Positions 57,650 to 64,000 of a stretch of DNA of 64,000 bases are shown here, in pieces. Position 1 is the stretch's first letter. Each line of letters starts with the position of its first letter. The stretch comes from Halictus rubicundus. Lineage: Eukaryota; Arthropoda; Insecta; Hymenoptera; Halictidae. A program made the translations under genes and the position numbers. Location: assembly GCF_050948215.1 (NCBI RefSeq), contig NC_135151.1:11758220-11822219 (forward strand), in the 5' to 3' direction. The notes under the pieces were generated by a model. It made no database searches and had not been told where the DNA came from. It saw nothing but the letters and a program-made list of their open reading frames with translations.

Positions 57650-57796
57650 TAGACCGCAAATTTTAAGAAGAGGGATGCGATTGAAAACAGAGAAAAGTTT
57701 AAAAGAATTTAGAGACATCGATGTATTATTTGCAACTCACCCAAATTATTAAAGAAAGGAAGAAAATTTTTACTTTACCTAAAGATTTGCAGTCGA
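57650..57796 (-). mobile_element. MITE-A copy
   Basis: Left end TAGACCGCAAATTTTAAG, right end TACCTAAAGATTTGCAGTC, interior TATTATTTGCAACTCACCCA as in other minus-oriented copies. Shortened to about 147 bp. The N-terminal part of a 150-codon plus frame (57721-58173) lies inside this MITE, which argues against that frame being a gene. Confidence 0.75.
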
Positions 57797-58802
57797 CTCA
57801 TCGAAAACCGAACGTACTCGAGAAACAATTTCACAATCTCCACAGCTCAAAGCAAATGACCATGAAAAAATCAAAAATGGTACTTCGCACTATAGAATCC
57901 CGCATCATTCAACATAAATCTTTCAAGAGTAGCTTCCCAATCTGTAAGATCGCTCGTTACGAGTGGCCCGGCGCGTTCGATCAGGTAGTGCGCATTCAGA
58001 GCCAATTAGGTTCGCATTCATCGTCGTTGCCGATCGCGTTTGCCGGAAGTCCTCTTCGGAATAGCTCGAAAAGGGTAGCGACACTCAACTTTGTCTATCG
58101 GCGCGTGGCAAAAGGCTTCAGCAGAAGAATAAGAAGAAGAAGAAGCGCTTTGAGCTGGTCGACTTCGAGATAAGCCACGCTGGTTGCTCTCTGTTCCTTT
58201 CTAGCATTTTCCTTTTCTAGCATTCGCTGGAAACCTTTCTGCCATTCGCTGGACCCTCAGCGGAAGCCGTCAACGCTTTTTTTGTTCATCTTTTCTTCGA
58301 TGAAGAAGTGCTCCAGGAAGAAAAACATCGCGAGCCGTGGCGTAAAGAGCCTCTTTCTTCGTGCCCCTTTAATTTTCCGACAGAATCGGAGAGGTGCAGA
58401 ATGGGGGTTGGGGGATTGGAAACGGTCGAGATGCGACACGCTGCTCTTCGCTCTCTACTCTCGCTCTGTGCTCCCGCGAATGTAAATGCCGTCGCGATAG
58501 AGAAATGACTGTTGACGGTTCTTCTATCGTTGATAGAAGAAAGCTTTTCGCTCTCTCTAATTCCACGTGGATGCCCGGGGCGACATGCTTGCTTTCATAC
58601 CGAGTTCAAGAGGAATGGTGGTCGTTCTTCACGTATCCGAGTCAATGTGATTTTTCCTCCATGATTCGACCAGAAATTGATAGCGGGTTTGTAAAGGAGA
58701 ATTTAAAAATACGTTATATTATTTTCTACTCATTAAGCATATTAGGTCGCAGTACATACATATCGTCAATTAAACCACTAAATACAGTTCAAACGATATC
58801 GT
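57797..58802. other. CpG-rich block, no gene recognised
   Basis: Frames of 150 codons (57721-58173) and 172 codons (58394-58912) on plus begin or end inside MITE-A copies. An AGAAGA run near 58124-58145 gives an Arg-rich patch. No domain recognised. Confidence 0.45.
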
Positions 58803-58998
58803 TAGACTGCGGATCTCTATGCAAAATAAAGCTTTTCTACATCAGCTGCACGAGACAAGAGCAAAATAGAAATATATTTCTTCTCTTAATCATCTTGAAA
58901 AGTTGGAAATAATATATGGATGTTCTTAAATTCTTTTAATCTTTTTACTATTTCAAATAGCACGCACTCGTGTTTAGTGTCATTTTAATCAGAAAAAT
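58803..58998 (+). mobile_element. MITE-A copy, right end decayed
   Basis: It starts TAGACTGCGGATCTCTATGC and then AAAATAAAGCTTTTC. The interior tracks the 37972 copy. The right end survives only as TTTTAATCAGAAAAATGCC. Confidence 0.75.
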
Positions 58999-59068
58999 GC
59001 CACAAATAGGTAGGCGAAAGTCCCACTAAAAAATAATGAAAAATAAAGAAGTTTTGTAATTGGATTAG

Positions 59069-59243
59069 TAGTGGTTCACACCGATATACCCGACCCGGAT
59101 GTAGGATTAAACGGCATGTTTACACTACTCGGCGACCGAGGCAACTCGAGCTTCTCGACCCCTCGCGTAGTATACCCCCCAGTGGAGGGGATAAGCACTA
59201 AGATCGTGTAGCTTCGTTCGGCTTAGACCAAGACTTTACTGTA
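59069..59243. mobile_element. MITE-B copy, diverged
   Basis: It begins TAGTGGTTCACACCGATATA and ends CAAGACTTTACTGTA. The GC-rich middle, CCTCGCGTAGTATACCCCCC, matches the family. TA at both ends. Confidence 0.75.
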
Positions 59244-60393
59244 ATACGTGCACGACCAGCGTCACTTGACGATCACGATTCTTTGTCGTATGATGAAAAA
59301 TAATGTAATTTTGTGCATATCGTTATTCATAATTTTAACGCGTAGCATGATATTCGGAGAACTCATAACTTTTCTGTGACAATATCATTCGTCATATTTT
59401 ATATGCGAATACAGTGCTTTTAACGGAATAATGTACATAACTGTGAAGCCTTGTAGCTTGTAGCCGTGTTGCTGACATAAATGGTGGTCGCGAATGTGCC
59501 AAAAATGAAAATAAATTCGTTTCGATTAAGATAGAAAATTTTTCATTTGCTTGACGATCTGCTGTCCAGTTCCATTATGCTTCGAATCTCGCAGTGGTTA
59601 TGTTTTTTTCTAAAGGCCTTCCCAAGCCATAGACAATAAAAAAAGATTGGCATTCTATAAAATCGTCAACCTCGTCAATTTCTAAAGAGCGTCCCAAAGC
59701 CACAAATACATGAAAGATTGCGAACCAGACAGTAAAATACAAACATATCAATATTCTACAAAAGCCAGCATCTCATAATTTTCAGAGCATCGTTCCACAA
59801 AAGTATGAATTAAAAATACTTGCAAAGAAGCTTGAAAACGAGCAGAATATTTCTGCGACGATGCCAGCAGTCGTTTGAAAGAAGTATCGCAGCCAATCGG
59901 TCATTCCCAAGGAAAAAGTCGATCGGGTGTCGCGAATTAGGTTTGCCGGTGCGCACCTTCTCCGGTATTTCGCGAAGCTTTTTCCGCGGTGATTTAGTAT
60001 CGAGTTCTCGGGCTTCTTGCCCGGTCTGCAGCAGCTCGATAAAGGCGACAGAACGTTTTTGTTACAGTCTATTTGTTTTCCTCGCGAGGAAATTGGATTA
60101 ACGGAACGGTGGATTCAACGCGATCAAAGTGGACAAGCGGAAATGCGTCACACCTCGCTGAATTTTCTATATTCTATAACAATCGGGGATCAGAGAAAGT
60201 CGAAAGAATCGACCCTCTTCGAGATCGATCAGAAATATAATCGGAAAGGCCATCGCGAGATACATTCGAATCGAATTTGATTACCTACTTTAGCGGCGGA
60301 TATCCTATTCCGGTGTTCTTCTAACTTTTGTTTCCCTGTCAACTGCAGTTGTATCTGATTCATAAATAGGCCCTGGGATTTAATGCATTTATA
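59244..60393. other. No gene recognised
   Basis: AT-rich, then CpG-rich at 59850-60300 with overlapping plus frames of 87-93 codons lacking domains. Confidence 0.4.
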
Positions 60394-60426
60394 GTGCACC
60401 GTCCAGGAGCCAGCTGGACGGTGCAC
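60394..60426. other. Perfect 13-bp inverted repeat (hairpin)
   Basis: GTGCACCGTCCAG (60394-60406) and CTGGACGGTGCAC (60414-60426) are exact reverse complements separated by 7 nt. GC-rich against a mixed background. No family ends of the other elements are recognised here. Confidence 0.85.
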
Positions 60427-60769
60427 CGGGCAAAATATTCTCGAAACTATTTTATTCACCGGGAATTCGACGGCGTTCTTGATAAACAGAATTTCTGCAC
60501 GGCTGCTGATTCTATGAATTATCCCGGCAGAATTTATATTTCTGTGGCTGCCGGAGCTAGTATTAATTATGTCTGTTGTTCTAGATTATTTATGCAGGGC
60601 TCCCATTGTTGTTTAACTGCAGACCTTTCCGCAAATGACGATTTTTTCCATTATGAACCAAAGCGTCTGAATCTGTTGGTGATTCATACTACTTGTGGAA
60701 TATTCCGCCTGGTCAGAAATGACATTAAAAATTGTTCAACATTGTTAAAATTGTTGTAGACTCCCTGAC
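60427..60769. other. No gene recognised
   Basis: A 121-codon plus frame (60394-60759) starts in the hairpin and has several Cys but no recognised domain. Confidence 0.4.
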
Positions 60770-60890
60770 CAGACTGTGAATTTTTATGCACAATTTTCAG
60801 CATTGATTGCAATAAACAGGAACCGCATAGAATTTTATTTCTTCTCTTGATCTTTAAATAGATCATTGAGCATTACGAAGCATTTTTAAA
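60770..60890 (+). mobile_element. MITE-A copy, right part missing
   Basis: The left end CAGACTGTGAATTTTTATGC and interior TTTTATTTCTTCTCTTGATC match the family. No right end found. Confidence 0.6.
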
Positions 60891-60963
60891 CTAATAATTA
60901 TATAATCTATGTACATACAATCGTTTAGAAAGTTGGATGATCTTTTATTGTTTCTCAGTGGTA

Positions 60964-61016
60964 TTGTTGCATTAAAATGCAACAACTCATGCAAGTGTAC
61001 TTTAAAAAGTACACTT
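60964..61016. other. Two adjacent near-perfect palindromes
   Basis: TTGTTGCATT-AA-AATGCAACAA (60964-60985) is followed 7 nt later by AAGTGTACTTT-AA-AAAGTACACTT (60993-61016). Both have exact arms of 10-11 bp and an AA centre. Confidence 0.9.
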
Positions 61017-62968
61017 TGACAGTCTGTTTAAAAGTAAATGATTTTTTTGTATTTTTTTCTGTTACTGTTTACCTATCCATCTTGAAATGTTTCATAACCT
61101 AATATTTAAGAAGCTATTATAATAAATAAGAAACTGATTTTCATTTAAGAAATTTTCCCCTACGCTCAATGATTTAATATTTCACTGTTGATGGCCAAGA
61201 GTCAATAATTTCTTGAATCATCTCTTGATTCTTCGAACGCGTCTAAATTCTCCTAAGAATATTATTTAGAGGGAAATGACTGTGACCCTTCCAAGAATAT
61301 TGCTTGAAAGGAAATCAGTGTGTTTCTTTCTGATACGTCAATCATCGTAGCGAACGCTATTAATAGGCTTCCGGTAGAGTGTTAGGAAATCTAGGATGTG
61401 TCACACAGAGTGTTCCCTCTGGAAAGACGTATTTTCCTCGAGCCCAGGTAAGAGTTATTTATGACTCGACCTAACACCTACGAGAAAAATCCTAGCTCAC
61501 GCTTGTAGTTCATTCAAAGTCAGCCTGCCAAGACACGTTACCAAATTGATCCAGATCAATGAGATCATCGGTTTCCGGGCGATCAAGAATCTCTGAATCT
61601 TTCAGAGGAATCTTATTAAAGATCCTTCTAAGATCGCTTTAACTCAATGGCGCTTCGAACCGGCAACGTAATTGTCAAGATTCGAGGAAATCGATTCTGT
61701 CGAAGCTTGTTCTGTTCTAAATTTCGATATAAATATACCACATTTTTAAGACGGACTCAGAAGTATAAAATAAATTTTCCTAGCCCCATACAGATAGACC
61801 TGAAAATTTGTGATTGTGAATTTTTAACAGCTATAAAAATACTTGTAAGATTTAAAACGAAAAACGTGGGGCGCATGCAATAGATAATTGAAATATAAAT
61901 AGTTCACCTAAGCCACTAACAATTTTATTGCACTGCAAATGACATGAACTGTTGTGTGAGTTTTCATCAATCTCTTTATAAAACTTTTCCACTGTTCTTC
62001 TTGACCAATAGCAAGATGTTTATGTTTTCGAGTGACCACAGATCGATTTGATTTAAAAAAAGAAATATTCATCGAAATTATGAAGTGCAACATAATCGAA
62101 TGCGAGAGTAGGAGTGTAAAATAAAAAATAGATGCATCCACAAATATTATCCAAGAAATTTTTGACTAATTATTTTCAAGGACTGTACGAAGATCGTAAT
62201 CCTCTGAAAGAATTAGACCAGCAATAAATTAATTTTTCCCAACCTCCCCCAAACGATCAGACGGTAAAATTCTCGCATCTGAGGATTCGCATGATCGTCG
62301 AACGGTAGCCCGAGCTAACCGTCCGCGAATCGATTATCAAGAGTGGTTGGAATCGAATAGTCGGACTGGGTTTCGTTAACCGGCCTTTCGAAATTATTTC
62401 TAGACAATACCTGTGCCAGAGCTGAGCCCCATTCATCGGATCAGCCCTCACGTCCGCGCCTCGCCTAGAACAGAGAACGGCGTTTCTGTTAATTAGTACA
62501 CCGTCCGCGCGAGTAATTAAGGGAATGCAGTCGAGGCGATAGAAAGCGGCGCGGGGGAGAGCGTCGTGTGCGTTCCAGCATATCCAATTTCAAAGTCGAC
62601 ATTATCTGCGGCGCTTTTTATCCGCAGGGCTCACCCCCGTATCCGAACGAATTAAAGTAACCGAGCACAGTACGGACTGCGGGATTCACACGCCGCTCTT
62701 CCTAACACCGCGGTGGAAGCTATGGGAACTAATATCGGGTAACTCGACCCCCAATGGACCGGTAACTAGGTAATTAAAAGCTCTAATCACCGGCCGGTTT
62801 CTTACCGTGATAATAATTTAATGGATCAATAGAGAGAATCTAATTTCATTTTTGAATGTTCGAAGAACCAAACGAAGAACCATCGTTTTGAAATATTGTT
62901 TGGAGTGTGAATAGTGGGATTTTTTTCATTTTGGCGAAAAATAAAATTTGTCGTTGATCGGTCATAAT
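61017..62968. other. No gene recognised
   Basis: AT-rich to about 62240, CpG-rich at 62270-62790. The phrase CTATTAATAGGCTTCCGGTA at 61359-61377 matches the right end of the TTAA element at 45983. Frames up to 78 codons, no domain. Confidence 0.4.
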
Positions 62969-63135
62969 TAGAGTGCCATTAGAAACCAGGAGCCAAATAA
63001 ACTTATCTTTCTTTCTTGAGTAATTTCAACAGGATGAAAATAATACACGATACATTCTTCAATTCTTTCGATCCTTTTAGCGTTTTAAATTTCATCTACT
63101 GATTTTTGTCATAAATGCATAAAATCTGTAGTCTA
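62969..63135 (+). mobile_element. MITE-A copy
   Basis: Left end TAGAGTGCCATTAG, right end AAATGCATAAAATCTGTAGT followed by CTA. Outside 8-mers GTCATAAT (62961-62968) and GTCACAAT (63136-63143) match at seven of eight positions. Confidence 0.85.
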
Positions 63136-63812
63136 GTCACAATGCAGAAACTATAGTATCGACTGCTGGAACTAATAGATGGGTTAAACTGAATTATTCA
63201 AACATTAGTTATAAAACGCTCGTATAATCTTTGTGAGATACTGTAGACCAGTTGTGTTAAGTGTCGTGCTGAAAGAATGAACTCGTCTTGCCTCGATTAA
63301 AAGATTGAAAATTACATTGGCAACAATCAGAATTTCCAAATAATATTCTTCAAGGAATTACCGTTAATAAAATTCACTGGATAAAAATAATGATTACGAC
63401 CAAGGAAATCGTTAATGTCCAAATCCTGACAGTAGTTGCTAGCTACCAACAAAAAGAAAGAGCGGAAATATGCACCCATCACCAGATGGACCACGCCAAA
63501 AATAAACTCACTATTGAACATCCACTTAAACACGTCAAACGTTCTAACGAAGGTCTCGTCAAGATTTCACAACAAATTAAACATTCCTAAAAAAAGCATT
63601 CCATCGAAAACATTAATACTAACATATTATAATAGTACCGAAACCTGTACTCAATTATAATCGTAACTTTTAAGCTCGAGAAGAAGACGCAGAAACCAAG
63701 TAAACATTGATTCTTATTTAACCATTTTAATAAGTTGGAAATATTACATGAACACTCTCAAATTTCTTTAAACTTCGTAAATCGTGTTTGGGACGTTTTC
63801 CAAGGAACAAAC
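63136..63812. other. No gene recognised; AT-rich
   Basis: A MITE-A-like interior (TTAATAAGTTGGAAATATTA) occurs at 63727-63750 without ends. Frames up to 74 codons only. Confidence 0.4.
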
Positions 63813-64000
63813 CAGGGACCAAAAATAACAGTTATTTTAAAATTTTCTACGATAAAAATCATTAATAAAAAGTTGATTATTATTAAAATTTAAGATTATC
63901 TACGGAAAATACAGAGAAAAAATTCGAAGAACAAAATGATTAAAAAATATCGATTCTTATACTTTTTGTTTACAAATAACAGTTATTAGTATCCAAAAAA
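63813..64000. mobile_element. hAT-like MITE, CAGGGACC ends, cut by window end
   Basis: It begins CAGGGACCAAAAATAACAGT and continues as the reverse complement of 30185 back to about 30000, including ACAAAATGATTAAAAAATAT and CTTTTTGTTTACAAATAACA. This is the second copy of the element at 29788-30185 in opposite orientation. Confidence 0.88.

Noticed and set aside
57721..58173. 150-codon plus frame
   Set aside because: Its first ~25 codons lie in a MITE-A copy and its C-terminus is an AGAAGA-derived Arg run.
58394..58912. 172-codon plus frame
   Set aside because: Its C-terminal part reads through a MITE-A copy starting at 58803; no domain.

Overview
The window reads as nuclear DNA of an animal, most likely an insect and quite possibly a hymenopteran. 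This is an inference, not a species call. It rests on long AT-rich stretches mixed with CpG-rich blocks, many CT/GA microsatellites, several degenerate minisatellites, a mariner-type transposase fragment, and a very high density of short inverted-repeat transposons. There are no operons, ribosome binding sites or compact gene layout. No host protein-coding gene, tRNA or intact rRNA gene could be supported. The window is best read as intergenic or deep-intronic DNA. Nearly all open frames are under 200 codons, overlap each other on both strands, and show no recognisable domain.

What can be supported is a layered set of mobile elements. MITE-A is a hAT-like non-autonomous element of about 140-205 bp with terminal inverted repeats (TIRs) near TAGACTGCGGATTTTTATGC and 8-bp target duplications. 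It is present in about 17 recognisable copies from 2275 to 63135. MITE-B has TACAGTG..CACTGTA ends and TA target duplications; it has five full copies and one half copy. MITE-C is a fold-back element with TA ends, in two copies. A second hAT-like element begins CAGGGACC and has one full copy (29788-30185) and one cut by the window end. A TTAA-flanked, piggyBac-like family is seen near 7747, 9828, 25282 and 45980. There is also a Tc1-like inverted-repeat element (14982-15367) and three further dispersed repeats (pairs 1/34934, 35590/55567 and 43853/54411). Only two transposon or hypothetical coding remnants are recognisable: a mariner HTH fragment (13855-14052) and a frameshifted remnant at 12813-13138. 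A 5S-rRNA-like stretch lies on the minus strand at 23288-23366.

Tandem arrays occupy much of the rest: a 30-bp minisatellite (3772-4040 and 5321-6660), a ~150-bp array (10560-11610), a ~160-bp array (15395-16130), a ~60-bp degenerate array (22590-23150), a ~65-bp array (28560-28810), a ~180-bp duplication (31266-31640), a 40/27-bp array (47400-48050), and a 40-bp minisatellite at 50640-50875 that recurs at 53390-53770. At the second site a MITE-B copy has landed inside a repeat unit, so its empty site can be read from neighbouring units.

The CpG-rich blocks between repeats (for example near 6750-7370, 11650-12100, 16500-17150, 19500-20070, 21000-22200, 40400-40950, 43500-44750, 51180-51750 and 52500-53150) look like single-copy DNA and are where regulatory sequence or unrecognised short exons would most likely lie. 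I cannot show that they do.
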